From Kitasatospora xanthocidica (GTDB lineage Bacteria > Actinomycetota > Actinomycetes > Streptomycetales > Streptomycetaceae), in contig NZ_BNBY01000013.1 of the NCBI RefSeq assembly GCF_014656195.1, positions 124,001 to 188,000 of the forward strand: a stretch of DNA of 64,000 nt. The letters are read 5' to 3'. Made by a program: the position numbers and the translations under genes. Each line of letters starts with the position of its first letter. Position 1 is the first letter of the stretch. The notes under the pieces are model-generated. The model had not been told where the DNA came from and did not search any database. It saw only the letters and a list, made by a program, of their open reading frames with translations. Positions 9,413 to 22,200 of the stretch are shown piece after piece.

Positions 9413-9862
9413 ATGGACTTGTCCTTCGCCGAACAGATCGAGCAGGCGATGGCCGCGCTGGAGGAGCAGCAGGTCAAGATGGCCGCGGCGGCCAAGGAGC
9501 TGGAGGCGGCGACCGCCTCGGTGACCTCCAAGGACCGGATGGTCACCGCCGTGGTGGGCGCCCAGGGCCAGGTGGTCTCGCTGACCTTCCACACCAACGC
9601 CTACCGCACGATGGCCCCCGGTGAACTGGGCAAGGTGCTCACCGACCTGCTGAACACCGCACGGGCCGACCTCGGCGACCGGGTGGCCACCACGATGGCC
9701 GGGTTCAAGGGCCTGGGCGAGACCCTGGCCGCCTCGATGACCGGCGGCAGCGAACTCGAGGACCTCTTCACCCCGTTGCGGCAGATGCGCCCCGGCTTCG
9801 CCGACAAGGCCGCCGCCGAGGAGCGCCGCAAGCGCGACCGGCAGGAGGAGTTCCGTGGCTGA
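9413..9862 (+). CDS. YbaB/EbfC-like protein of the ESX locus
   Basis: 149 residues. The N-terminal helix (EQIEQAMAALEEQQVKMAAAAKEL), followed by strands TASVTSKDRMVTAVVGAQGQVVSL and a C-terminal helix, matches the YbaB/EbfC fold. Genuine YbaB is a small dimeric nucleoid protein encoded beside dnaX/recR. Paralogues like this one occur in actinobacterial T7SS (EspB/EspG neighbourhoods) and probably act as chaperones or structural partners instead. The ATG at 9413 is preceded by AGGAGAAGGAGG, so I use it rather than the upstream ATG at 9338. The stop overlaps the next start by 8 bp, implying translational coupling. Confidence 0.8.
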   Translation: MDLSFAEQIEQAMAALEEQQVKMAAAAKELEAATASVTSKDRMVTAVVGAQGQVVSLTFHTNAYRTMAPGELGKVLTDLLNTARADLGDRVATTMAGFKGLGETLAASMTGGSELEDLFTPLRQMRPGFADKAAAEERRKRDRQEEFRG

Positions 9863-10148
9863 GAAGCTGACCGCGCTGTCGGACCTGATCCACAAGTTCG
9901 CCAAGTACCCGGAACTGGCCGACCTGTTCAAGGAGATCCAGGCCAAGACCACGGAGATCAACGAGTTCAACAAGAACTCGGCCGGCCACGACGAGCTCGG
10001 CAAGACGTACCACGAGAACGTGGACGAGCCGACCACCACCATCACCGAGCTGTTCGCGAAGGTGCAGCACACCGTCGACACCGCCGGCAAGGGCGGGAAG
10101 AACACGTCCCAGATCATGAACGACGCCGACCACGAGGCCGGCGGCTAG
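9855..10148 (+). CDS. Small WXG100-like ESX protein
   Basis: 97 residues, charged, two predicted helices around SAGHDELGKTYHENVDEP, with a C-terminal helix ending SQIMNDADHEAGG. Length and topology resemble the WXG100/EspC group, without a W-x-G. The GTG start overlaps the 9413 gene by 8 bp, so the two products are made in a coupled way and probably interact. A hairpin begins on its last base. Confidence 0.75.
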   Translation: MAEKLTALSDLIHKFAKYPELADLFKEIQAKTTEINEFNKNSAGHDELGKTYHENVDEPTTTITELFAKVQHTVDTAGKGGKNTSQIMNDADHEAGG

Positions 10149-10168
10149 ATCTGACCGTCCGTCAGATC
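10148..10168 (+). terminator. Short perfect hairpin just before the giant gene
   Basis: GATCTGAC (10148-10155) pairs perfectly with GTCAGATC (10161-10168) across a 5-nt loop, starting on the last base of the preceding stop codon and 56 bp before the giant gene. It is a candidate attenuator between the small ESX genes and the giant gene. Confidence 0.5.
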
Positions 10169-10224
10169 CCGGTGCCGCGGCGCACCCCCGATCCCCCGCT
10201 CTACCACCGCCAGGAGTCACCCCC

Positions 10225-13200
10225 GTGTCGATCATGCTGCCGCCCGGCCTGGCGAAGTTCTTCGGGATCGTGACCGGCATGAAGTGGCCGGAGGCGGACG
10301 AGGACAAGCTGCGCACCGCGGGCGACGACTACCTGGTGATCGCCGGCAAGGTCCCCGAGTTGCGTGCCTACCTGGTGGAGCTCGTCGCCGTCTGCAAGGA
10401 CAGCTTCGAGGGCGAGGCGGCCGACGCCTTCGTGGCCCAGATGAACCAGCTGATCGGCGGCACCGGCGGCTCCGACTACGTCACCTCTGCCGGGCAAGTG
10501 GCCAAGCAGCTGGGGGACTTCGCCCACAAGGTGGCCAACCAGGTCGAGTACGCCAAGTGGATGATCATCGCCCAGCTGATCCAGCTGGTGGCCCAGATCG
10601 CCTGGGCCATCGCGATGCTGCCGATCACCTTCGGCGGCTCGATCGCGGAGGTCTTCGCCGCGTACAAGATCACCGGCGAGCTGATCAAGCAGATCTTCAT
10701 CTGGCTGTTCAAGCAGCTCCTCCTGCACGAGTTCCTCTCCATCACCACCGGCATGGTGATGGACGGGATCATCCAGGGCATCCAGATCGGCAAGGGCCAC
10801 AAGGACCACTGGGAGAAGGAGTCCTTCATCCAGGCCATCGAGATGGGCGCGATCAACGGCCTGCTCACCGGCCCGCTGGAGCTGCTCACCTTCGGTCTCG
10901 GCAAGGCCTTCGGACGGATCTTCGGCCGCGGCCTCAGCAAGGACCTGCAGGCCGACCTCAAGGCGCTGGCCGGCGCCGACCTCAAGAACCTCGCGGAGAA
11001 CGAGCTGAAGTCGCTCGGGACGGCCGAGCTGAGGCAGGTCGTCACGCTGCTGCGCAACGACGCCACCCTCACCCTCAAGCAGGCCATCGCGCAGGTCGAG
11101 AAGAACGCCGTCAAGGACCTCGGGAAGAACGTCACGAAGAACGTGGCGAAGGACCTGGAGAAGAACGTCACCAAGGACGTGGCGAAGGACCTGGAGAAGA
11201 ACGTCACCAAGGACGTCGGCAAGGAGGTCGAGGAGAAGCTCACCAAGGTCGAGACGCTCACCAAGCAGATGGGCGAGACCTTCGAGCAGGAGCTCGTGAA
11301 GCTGGGCATCGACCCGCAGCTCTCGAACGCCGCCGGGCGCCTGCTCGCCTCGCGGCTCGCCAGCGAGGGCGCCCGCTACGCCATCGACCTCGGCACCTTC
11401 AACAAGCTGGTGAGGACACTGGCCGAGGCCAGTGGCAAGGTCGAGTTCGGTGCGATCAAGGCGGACCTGAACGCCGTGGTCAAGAACATCAGCCAGGTCC
11501 AGAACGAGCTGAAGCACCTCAGCGGCAGCTCGCTGGACAGCGGGCTGAAGGACCTGGGCTTCCTCAGGGCGGAGGAGCAGCACCTCAAGGAGACGGTCAA
11601 GGCCACCCAGGACCTCGCCCAGCGCGCGGTGGGCCTGATGGACGGCCTGCACCCGCAGACCGCCGGGCAGTTCCTGTTCCGGCTCGGCGAGGGCGTCGGC
11701 GGCTACCTCAAGGGCGGCGTCCAGAACATCCTGACCGAGGGCAGCTACAACCTGACCTTCGGCGAGGACCACAAGTTCACCGTCTCCGCCGAGAGCTTCT
11801 ACGGCGGCGTCGCGATGGGCGCGCTCGGCCACCTGGGCCACATGGCCGGCGGCCCGCTGCGGCTCAAGCTCCAGGACCTGCACCTTCCCAACTACGCCCG
11901 CTTCCCGCTGGCCGTGGTCTCCAACCTGATGGGCCACCCGACCTCGCTCTGGGTCTCCCGCCCGGAGGGAGGCGGCGGCGTCGGCGGGCCGCCGAAGGGG
12001 ATCTTCGTCGGCGACAACGAGCACGGGACCGGCCCGCTCGACGGCGCCCGGCCGCAGAACCTGAAGACGGACTCGGACGGTTCCTCCAAGTCGTCCGGGA
12101 ACAGCGGGAACAGCGGGAACAACGGGAGCAGCGGGAGCAGCGGGGACAAGACGGCCGCGGAGCCCCCGGCGGGCAACCGGACGAAGATGACCGGCGGGGA
12201 CGACGGGGCGAAGAACCCCTCCGGCGGGCCCAAGTCCTCCGACACCTCCACGCCCGAGCCGCCGAAGCGGAGTTCGACGGTCGGCGGCGAGGAGACGGGA
12301 CCGAAGCGGACGCCGGAGGAGTCCGCCGAGCCCGTGACGCCCCCCGCGCACGCCACGAGCTCCGCGGCGGAGACGCCCGGCCGGGTGCCGACCACCGGCG
12401 AGCACGAGGGGCAGGACCAGCAGCGGCCGGTCGTCCACGAGGAGCCGGACCCGCCCCGGCAGCAGACCACCCAGATCGACCACACCGTGCAGGGCGACAA
12501 GTCCGGCAACGACGCCCCGGCCACCCACCCGGCGCCGGAAGGCTCCACCACGCAGCACATGCAGCACCCGTCGGCGCCCGGCTACGGCGCGGCCTCGACG
12601 CACGGCCGTCCGCTGTCCCGGGAGGACCGCAACGCCTGGGTGGTCGGCGACCCGCCCTCCGAAGCGGCCCTGCGGGCCCTCAAGCAGCGGCCCGACGACG
12701 CCGCGCGCTACGCCCTGGTGATGCACACCAACGCGGACGGCCTGCCGACCCGCGACGGGGCCGAGCTGTCCCCGAAGGACGTGGCCGACGTCATCGTCGC
12801 CCTGGACGAGCACGGGCAGCTCAAGGGCCGGAAGGTCCTCGACTTCGTCGCCTGCGGCTTGAACGGCGCGGAGCACGTCGAGTTCGTCGCCGAGGTGATG
12901 GAGCACGTCTGGCAGGTCAAGGGGCTCACCGGACTCGGGGCGAGGGCCGCCGACGGGCCGGTCTGGGTGGTGCCCGGGTTCAGCGGCGCGAAGACGATGA
13001 CGGCGCCGGGCGTCGGCAGCGGACACCTGGTCGTCGCCCGGAAGGTCGGTTTCAACGCGCAAGGCCGCCCGGTCGTCGAGGGTGGCGGCAACTGGCACGA
13101 GTACACCAACGGGAACGCCGAGCAGAAGCCGCCCGTCGAGGGGACGACGCCCACCGAGGAGCCCACCGAGGGGCCCGTCAACGAACCCCTGCTGCACGTG

Positions 13201-16200
13201 ACCACGAAGCCCTCGAAGCTGCCGGACAACTACCTCCGCGGCGCGGTCGACAAGCCGATGCCCGACACCGGGCGGTTCGGCGACGAACCCCGGTCCGAGC
13301 AGGCGCCGCCGCGCGGATCCACGCCCGGGCACGAGTACCACTACACCGAGGCGCCCGAGCACGTCCGCGCCGAGGCGGACGGCGAGCGCGAGGCGCGGTG
13401 GCGGCGGACCCAGGAGGACCTCCAGGACACCTACGAGAGGAAGCTCTCCGACGCGGCCGAGCAGCACCTGAGGGATCCCGACGACAGCGGGCACGCGTAC
13501 GACGAGGGCGCGGAGGCACGGCTGGCCGAACAGTTCGCCGAGGGCTCCGTGCGCTTCCCCGAGCACGCCCCGGCCGACCTGCCCGCGGCGGTGCGCCGCA
13601 GGGCCAGGGACCTGATGTACCGGGAGCTGGCGGAACGGCCGCAGGAGCGCGAGCGGATCCTCGCCGACCTCGACGGCCTGGTGCGCGTCGCGGCCGTGCG
13701 TGAGGCCTTCGTCCGGATGGCCCGCGAGCGGTTCGACCACGCGCTGGACTCCCTGGGCTCGCAGCGGCTCATCGGCGACGGCACCCGGCCCACCCACGAG
13801 CCCAGCCGGATCCCGGAGGCCGGCCTGGGCACGATCCGGGCGGACGCCGAGGGCGGGTTCCTCCAGCGGTCGGAGGACGAGGCGGCCCGGCTCTACGCCC
13901 GGCCGGAGGACGTCCCCGATCCGACGGCGGCTCCGGCGGAGGACGCCGGGCCGGTCCGGCAGGCCGAGGACGTCGTCGAGGAGGCCAGGGCACGGGCGGG
14001 CGAGGCGCTGGACCGGCTCACCGAGCGCCTGCGCGAGGAACTCGCGGTGCGCGCCGACCGGGAACGCGCCCTCGCCGAGGCCGACCGGCTGGCCGACCTG
14101 GCGGCCCGGGACTCGGGCTGGCACGACCGGCTGTCGGCGACCGACCGCGAGCTGCTGGCCGCCGCCGGGGTGACCGGGCCGGTGAAGCTGTCCGACGCCG
14201 CCGTGAAGGCGGTCAAGGAGCAGCTGCGCGAGCGGGTCACCCAGGACTTCGCCGAGATCGCCGGCCCGCTCGACCCCTCCGCCGGACCGCGCCGCGGGCG
14301 TGCGGAGGCCGTCGAGCGGTTCACCCTGGCCCTGGGCGGCCACATCAGCGGGCTGCCCCACGAGTTCGCCGTCCACGCGGCCCGCGAGGCGGCGATCCGC
14401 CGGGCCTTCGCCGAGGCGGAGCAGGCGGCCGGGTCCTGGCACCTGCAGCCCGAGGACAGCGCTCTCGCGGAGCAGTTCGGCGTCACCGCCGGGGACGTCC
14501 ACCGGGCGAAGGAGGACGCGGCCCGGGACCTCGCCGAGGCCCTGGACCGCGAGGTCACCGAGTACGCCGACCGCCCGGACGTCCTGCGGCGCGCGATCGA
14601 CGGTCTCACCGACACGGGCAACGTCCGCGACCTGCTGATGTACCGGGCCGTCCGCGAGGCGTCCCACCGCGTCGCCCGGACCACCGCCGACGTGGCGGCC
14701 CGCACCCACGACGGCCTGTCGGAGCACGCCGCCGAGCGGCTGACCGAGGGTCACGCCGACCGGACCGGCCGCGCCTTCGACGAGGTGTTCCGCACCCGTG
14801 AGGACCTGACGGCCCGCCGGGACGAATGGCGCCGCCGCCAGGACGAGCTGGCCGAGGAACTGGCCGAGCACGCCGCCTTCGAGCGGGAGGTCGCGCCCGC
14901 CCTCCGGGAGGCCGCCCGGGGCTTCGACGACCTGGCCCGGCCGCACGTCCTCGCCGAGGACCGGGCCGCCGTGCTCAAGCGCGAGTACGGTGACGAGTTC
15001 TTCGACCGCTACCGCGAGCTGTGGACCCTCGCCCACCTGGACGAGGTCTCCTGGCGCAGCCACGAGCGCACCCACGAGGACGCCTTCGCCCGCCGCGAGG
15101 AGCCCCGGTCGGAGGAGGCCCGGTCGGAGGAGGCCCGGGCCGACGGGGAAACGCGGCCCGAGGAACTCCGTGCCGACGAGCCCCGAGCCGACGAGCCCCG
15201 GCTCGACGAGGCGGAGGACCGCGGCCGCGAGCGCGCCGTCGACGAGATCCTCGACGTCCTGGCCCCGGTCCAGCGCGAGTCCGGCGGCGGGCGCCGCGAG
15301 CGCCCGGAGAGCCGCGAGGACACCGAACCGCGCGAGGACGCGGAACCGCGCGAGGAGAATGGCCCCGCGCACGAGGGGAACGACCCCGCGCACGAGGGGA
15401 ACGACCCCCGCACCACGACCGAGACCGGGGAGCCCGTCGCTCCCGCCGAGCCGGTCCGGACGGTCGGCCGCAACGCGGACGACACCCCCGCGCCGGCCGG
15501 GCACGTCGAGGCACCAGTCGTGGCGCCGACCGTCGTCCACGGTCCGGTCGCCCCGCACGAGTCCGCCGACGCCGTGCACACCACCGAGGTCCGTCCCGGC
15601 GTGCACTGGGTGGCCGACCTCGGGCCCGCCCCCCGGGCCACCGAGCGGGCGCTCGCCCACTTCCCGGCCGACCCGGGCCACTTCACCCTCGCCTTCCACG
15701 GCACCGGCCCCGACGGCGCGCCGAGCCGGAACGGCCGGCCCGTCACGCCGCACGAGCTCGCCGGGGCCGCCCTCGACCTGTACGACCGGGGCGTGTGGGA
15801 CGGCCGTCCGCTGCGCCTGGCCGGCTGCGACGCGGGCCGGGGCGGCGCGGACTCGTACGCCGCCCGCTTCGCCGGCGCGCTGCGGGAGCTGCGGCCCGAG
15901 CTGAAGGTCCAGGTGGACGCGCCGGGCGGCTCGCTCTGGTCGCGGCCGGACCGCGGGAAGGCCGACGGCACGCACGAGTTGGTGGTCGCCCGCACGGTCG
16001 GCTTCGACTCCGCCGGACTCCCGCGGGTCGAGGGCGGCGGGTCCTGGGTGCGACTGTCCGCCTCGCCGGACCACGCCGAGGTGCGGGTCACCCATGTGAC
16101 CGGCCACCCCGGCGAGGACTCCGCTCCGGTGCCGACGAACCCCGGGCACCCGGCCCCCGAGCACCCGGCCGGGCCCGAGCACCGGATCGTCGAGCCGGAC

Positions 16201-19200
16201 CCGGAGGCCCACGAGTTCGGCGTCGGACGGCAGGACCTGTACGCGAGGCCCGAGTACGACGCCGCGGTGCGGCGGTTCGAGGAGGCCGTCGGCAAGCTCG
16301 CCTACGACGACCCGAGGGCCCTGCGGGCCGCGCGCAACAGTGTGAACCGGCTGTACGAGGTGCTGAAGCGCGCGCACGAGGACCCGACCGGTGAGCGGGT
16401 GTACAAGGTCTTCCTGGGCGGAGACGTCACCTCGGCGGGGCAGGTCGGCGAGAACCTCACCCTGGACCAGTTCCACACGATGATCGAGACGAACGGCAAC
16501 CTCCGTGAGCTGATGACCGCGTTCTTCAACGCCTCCTACGCCCAGGGGAACAAGGACACGGCCCCGCTCACCCTCAAGCACCTGCTGAACGACCTGGCCG
16601 ACCGTCAGCCCGGGTCCGCCGACTACCGACTGTCCATGCTCGGCATGGACAACCCCCAGGTGCCGCAGCGGCTGGAGTTCCTCAACAGTCCGAGCCGGTG
16701 GTTGTCCTCCACGTTGTCCATGAAGGCCAGCTACTTCGCCAGGGACTACTTCGCCACGGGAGCGACCTTCCACAAGGCCACCTTCACGGAACAGACGGAG
16801 TTCCAGAGCAGCGCCAAAGCCCGTAAGGAGCGCCCGACCCCGATCCCGGTGGACGTGGCGGTGATCAACAGGGACATGCCGCTGAGCCCGCGCGAGCGCA
16901 GCTTCCAGGTGACGAATCCGCCCGGCGGCGTCCACTGGGTGCCGGGCGGATCCCGGTACGAGCTCAACACGGCGTCGGCGTGGTACGGGGAGACCCGCAA
17001 CGACAAGGGACTGCACCTCACTGTCGGTCTGTCGGCCACGACGGCCAAGATGCTCACCGCGTTCCAGGCGCTGAAGGTCCCCGAGGTCTCTCCCGAGGAC
17101 ATGCTGCTGGCCCTGGTCGGCTGGATGCTGCCGCTCGGCGACCACACGCTCTACGAGATCCTCAAGGGCGCCGACCTGGCCCGGGAGCTCCCGCCGGTGC
17201 CGGCCGACACCCTGACCGAGGCGGCCGTCATGTACCGGCACGTGCCCGGCCTGCCCGAGGGCACGCTGCGTGAGGCGTCCGTGATGCTCCCGCACGAGTC
17301 GGTCTACCACCAGCTGGTCAGCCGGCCGCGCGACCAAGGCGGGTACCACGAGGCGGAACTGGCCCAGGTGGCCGTGGTGTGGGCGCGCATGACGGCGGAC
17401 AACACCGCCAATCTCCTCCCGCACGAGCGGGAGTGGCTGGGCACCATCGGGCTGACGCCCGCCAAGCTCCGGGCGCGGCTGAGCCTGGCCCACGTCGAGG
17501 CCCTCAACATCTACACCGGGACGGCGTACCCGCTGATCAACGTGCTGCTCACGCACGACGGCGCGGTGACACTGGACTACGCGCTCGGCAAGCAGATCGA
17601 CAACCTGCTGAAGGGGCCGGTGGACAACCTCCCCTCGGTCTTCCGGGACCACCAGGTCCTCGGGCCGCTGCTCGCGAGCGGTCCGCAGGCACGGACGGCC
17701 GAGGAGTCCGCGCGGGTCTCCGCGATGGCGATGGCGATGCTTCCGGCCCTGAAGACGGAGTTCCGGATCCACGCCGAGATGATCGTGGAGGCGCTGGACA
17801 AGCTGCCGGGCGCGACCGGGGTCGTCTACCGCGGCGAATGGGCGCCCGGCCGGCTGGACGGCCTGGAGAGAATGCTCCTGGCCGGGACCGGGGCGGGGAG
17901 CACCCACAGCAGTGCGGCGCTGCTGAGCACCAGCCGACTCGTCGAGACGGCGGAGAGGTTCCTGCTGCCCGACCGGGAGCTCACCAAGTACTGGCTGGCC
18001 CACCGCGTCCTCCGCCGGATCCGACTGGCGGGGGAGGGCGGTGTCGACATCACGCCGTTCTCCCGTTTCCTGCTCGAGGAACAGGAGATCCTGGTCAAGC
18101 CGGGAGCGGTCTTCACGTCCACGCACATCGGCAGGGGATCCTCCTACACCGGACCGTACGAGCGGGTCGACCAGGTGGAGACCGGGGCACCGCGACCGTT
18201 CGAGTGGCCGGAGGGGTCGCCCGAGTGGCCCCGGAAGCTGCACGAGGAGCTGAGGTCCGAGCTGACCCGCCTCGGCAACGGGACCGACCTGCGGTACGCC
18301 AAGGACCTGTGGCCGCTGGCGAAGGCGATCGGCGCCCACCGGGGAATGCCGGGCGCCGACGGCGCCGAGGCGACCACGCCCGACCCGGTCCTGGTCCGGC
18401 GGGCGACCGAACACGCCTGGGACACGGCCAGGATCGTCGCCACCCTGCACGGGGCGGCCGGTACCAGCCGCGCCGAACTCACCGACGTCTCGCTGGTCGT
18501 GACACTCGCCCGGACCGAACTGAGGTTCCCGCCCGACCGCCGGATCACCCTCGACGACCTGCACCTGTTCTCCATGCAGGTGACCCAGAACACCGAGGCC
18601 CACAAGCGCGATCTCCGCCGGCTGGTGGCGGTCGCCCGGGACATCACGTACACCGACCACGGCACGGCGATGGAGCAGCTCCGGAGGGCCTTGGCCGCGG
18701 CGGACCTGGCCACCACCGAGCAGGTCGGACAGGCCGTGCACCTGCTCGGTGACGCCTCCCCGAACCACGTGGCCGTCGCGCGGGCCCTGAGGGCGAGCGT
18801 GTTCCAAGGGGGGGACCACTTCAGCGTCCTGATGCCGACCGTCGACGGTGTGCCCCGGCTGGGCGGCGCCCCCCTGACCCCGGCCGAGGTCGCGCACGCC
18901 GTCTACAAGCTGACGACCGAGGGCGGGTGGGACCCCGCCCGCACACCGCTGCGCCTGCTCGCGACGGACCTGTACCCGGAGGGCCACCGGCCGTTCGCCG
19001 AACAGGTCCTCGAGCACCTGTGGCGGATGGACCACCGGATCACCGCGTACGCGGCGCGGGGGAAGGTCTGGCTCGTCCGGACGGACTTCGACACCTGGCA
19101 CGTCGTCGCCGCCGAGCAGGCCGGTGTCAACGGAGCCGGGGAGACCGTGTACGCCGACCCCGGTACGTGGATCCGGCTGAAGTACGGCGTGCCCCCGGAG

Positions 19201-22200
19201 AGCACTCCTGCCTACTTCGACAGCGAGCTCACCCAGTTCACCGTCAACCCGGTGGCCAAGGGCGACATCGCGGGTCCGGCGCTCCACACCCTGCCGGTCG
19301 GCGGCGGCACCGCCCCGCCGAACTTCTGGGCCGACCACGCCGCGCTCGACCAGGCCGGGGTGGACCCGCAGCAGAACGTGGCGCCGCAGAACGCGGGCCT
19401 GCCCGCGGGGAACGCCGTCGGGGCCGGAGCGCCGCCGCACACCGGGCCGCTCGTGATGACCGTCGCGCACTGGTCCGATCCCGGCCGGCCGCTCCACGAC
19501 GGTGCGGGCGGCAAGCACGGATGGGTGCTGGACGGCAGTGCGCTGCCGGAGTTCGGGTTCCTCAGCAAGTCGGACGCCTGGTTCCGGATCGTCGTGCACA
19601 CCGACCACGAGGGGTACCCCACGGTCGGCGGATACCGGCCCGCCCCCGCGGAGATGCGCGCCATGATCCAGTCGCTGCAGCGGGACGGGCACTGGGACGG
19701 TCGGAAGGACATCGAGTTCGACGCGTGCCGCCTCGCCGAGGCCGACCGTGGCAACTACCTGCGGTCCATTCAGCGGGAGCTCCACAACGCGGGCCTGAAC
19801 ATCAGGATCCGGGCGGCCAGGCAGGACGTCTGGTTCGCGCCCGTCCCGGCGGCTCACGCCGACGAGCAGCTCCAGCCGACCGGGGGCCGGGCCTTCGTGG
19901 CGGCGGCCAAGGTGGGGTTCGACGCCGGCGGATTCCCGGTGATCGCCAAGGGAGCCGGCGTGTGGCTGGAGATCCACCCCTACGTCACGGGGGCCGCCCG
20001 GGCGCAGGAGAACTACGCGGTCGACCTGTCCGCGAGCGGCTACCAGCAGGTCGATCCCCACCAGGTCGTCACGGAACTCTCCGGCGACCTGAGGTTCGCC
20101 CGCGACGACGTCCCGCCGAACCACGACGGGATCGAGGAGGTGCACGAGGACGTCGCGTCGCAGCACGACGACGCGTCCGTGCACACCGGCGAGGACATGC
20201 ACACCGGCGAGGATGTGCCGCAGCCCGGGCACACCGTGGTGGAGGCGGACGGCGGGCACGTCGTCCAGGGCCCGGTGGGGCCCGCCCGTCCGCCGCGGAT
20301 CGACGAGCACGGCCTGGCCGCCTCGGACGTGCTGATCGGGCTCGGCAGCACCCGTACGCAGATCCTGGACCAGCTCACCCGGCGGTTCAGCCAGGTGCTG
20401 CACGGCGAGGAGCCGGCGGCCAGGACGCTCGCCGAGAGCCTGTTCGGCGCGGAGACGCTGCAGGCCAAGCTTGCCGCGCTGTCCCGCGGCGAGCGGTGGG
20501 ACGTGCCGTTCTCGGTGGGCAGTTGGTCCGGCACCGTGCGGATGGAGGCCGAGGTCGGCCGCAGCAGCTTCGTCCGGACGGCCGAGAACTTCGAGTTCGA
20601 GTACGGCTCGGAGCGGCAGACCTCGGTCGGCGTGACCAAGGACCGGCTCTGGCAGCTGAACGCCGCCGCCCAGGGCAAGTTCAAGTTCGGCAAGCCCGCC
20701 GACCTCACCGAGACCGCCGGCTACCAGCACGGCCGGCAGCACGGGGTGACCGACGCGCAGGCCAGCCGGATGGTGGCCCGCGGCAAGACGGTGGAGACCG
20801 CCGCCCTGTACGACACCGGGTTCCACCTGACGGTGTCGTTCCTGGACCTCGTCCACCACGGCGCGGAGGTGCCCGGCGCGGCCGTGCCGCGGCCGGTCGG
20901 GCCGGTGGACGTGACGGCGCAGGTCGCCGTCCCGCTCCGGGAGACCGGTGGGCCGCTGCCGCTCGACGGACCGCCGCTGCTGCCGCCGCCCGGCTCGCGG
21001 GCGGGCGGGCGGCTGGCCGGCTCGCACATCGTCACCGACGTGTGGGCGGTGCCGCACCGGCCGGCGCCGGTGGAGACCGAGGCGGGGATCCCGCTCGGAG
21101 ACCTGAACGCGCCCCGGCCCGAGGCCAAGGGCATGACCGGGTTCATCGCGGGTTTCGAGGAGCAGGCGGCCGAGCACTTCGGCGGCGACTGGCCCGCGCT
21201 GAAGGCCAAGCTGATCGAGGAGATCGACCTCGGCACGCTGCACCAGGACCTCAAGGCGCTGATGTCGGGCGAGACCCGCACCGTCGAGCTGGACGGCCTC
21301 CTCGGGGCGAGCACGGTCCTCACCCTGAAGAACGCCCGGATCCACCGGATCGAGCACACGGCCGACCTGCCGACCACCGAGTTCAACATCGCCACCGGCA
21401 CCTCCCGTACGCACGTCGAGCAGTCCACCAGGAGCTCGGGGTGGCAGTTCCCGCTGCCGCTGAGCGCGAGCGGATCGGCCAAGAACGGCGGCGGCGGGGC
21501 CGGCGCGGGTGCCAGGACCGGCCGGGAGAAGGTCGGGCTGCACGGCGGCGGCGACGACCTGGGGCTGGGCACCAAGGTCAAGTCCACGGCGGCGGTGTTC
21601 GACGGCGAGGCGCGGATCGAGGTCGAGTTCGGCGCCCGGCGCCGCGGGCCGCAGACCGTCCAGGCCCGTACGGTGGACGCCGGGCTCGGGTTCCGGGTGG
21701 TGGTCGACCGCTCGGAGACCGTCCAGGCCCCCGTCCACGCCGGCGGGGACCAGGCGGGCCACGAGCAGGCGGGCCCCGTCGCGCACCAGGAGTCCACGGC
21801 GCTGCCGCCCGGCACCCTGGTCCCGCACCCGCCGACCGGCATCTGGCACGGCGCGGCCGAGTACACCGGGCTGCCCGTCACCACCGTCGTCCGCGACGTG
21901 CACAGCGTCGCCCCGCTGCACGCGCGGCTGGACGAGATCGGCCGCGCCCAGTTGGGCGAGAAGGCCTGGCGCGAGGTCCGGCAGGACGTCCTGCGGGCGT
22001 TCTCGCAGTCCGCCGTCGGCGCCCACCTGGTCGGCATGACCCACGACGTCCCGCTGCGCACCCCCGCGGTCACGCTCGGCGCGCTGAGCAAGCTCGGCAT
22101 CGGCGTCACCGCGCACGCCACCGCGCTGACCTACCGGCGGGAGCAGGCCTCGGCGGACCTCAACCCGGTCCGGGAGAGCACCACCTTCGCCTCGCAGCGG

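Noticed and set aside
9338..9862. Longer start for the YbaB-like gene at 9338
   Set aside because: The upstream 25 codons are Pro/Gly/Arg-rich and the strong AGGAGG lies before 9413.
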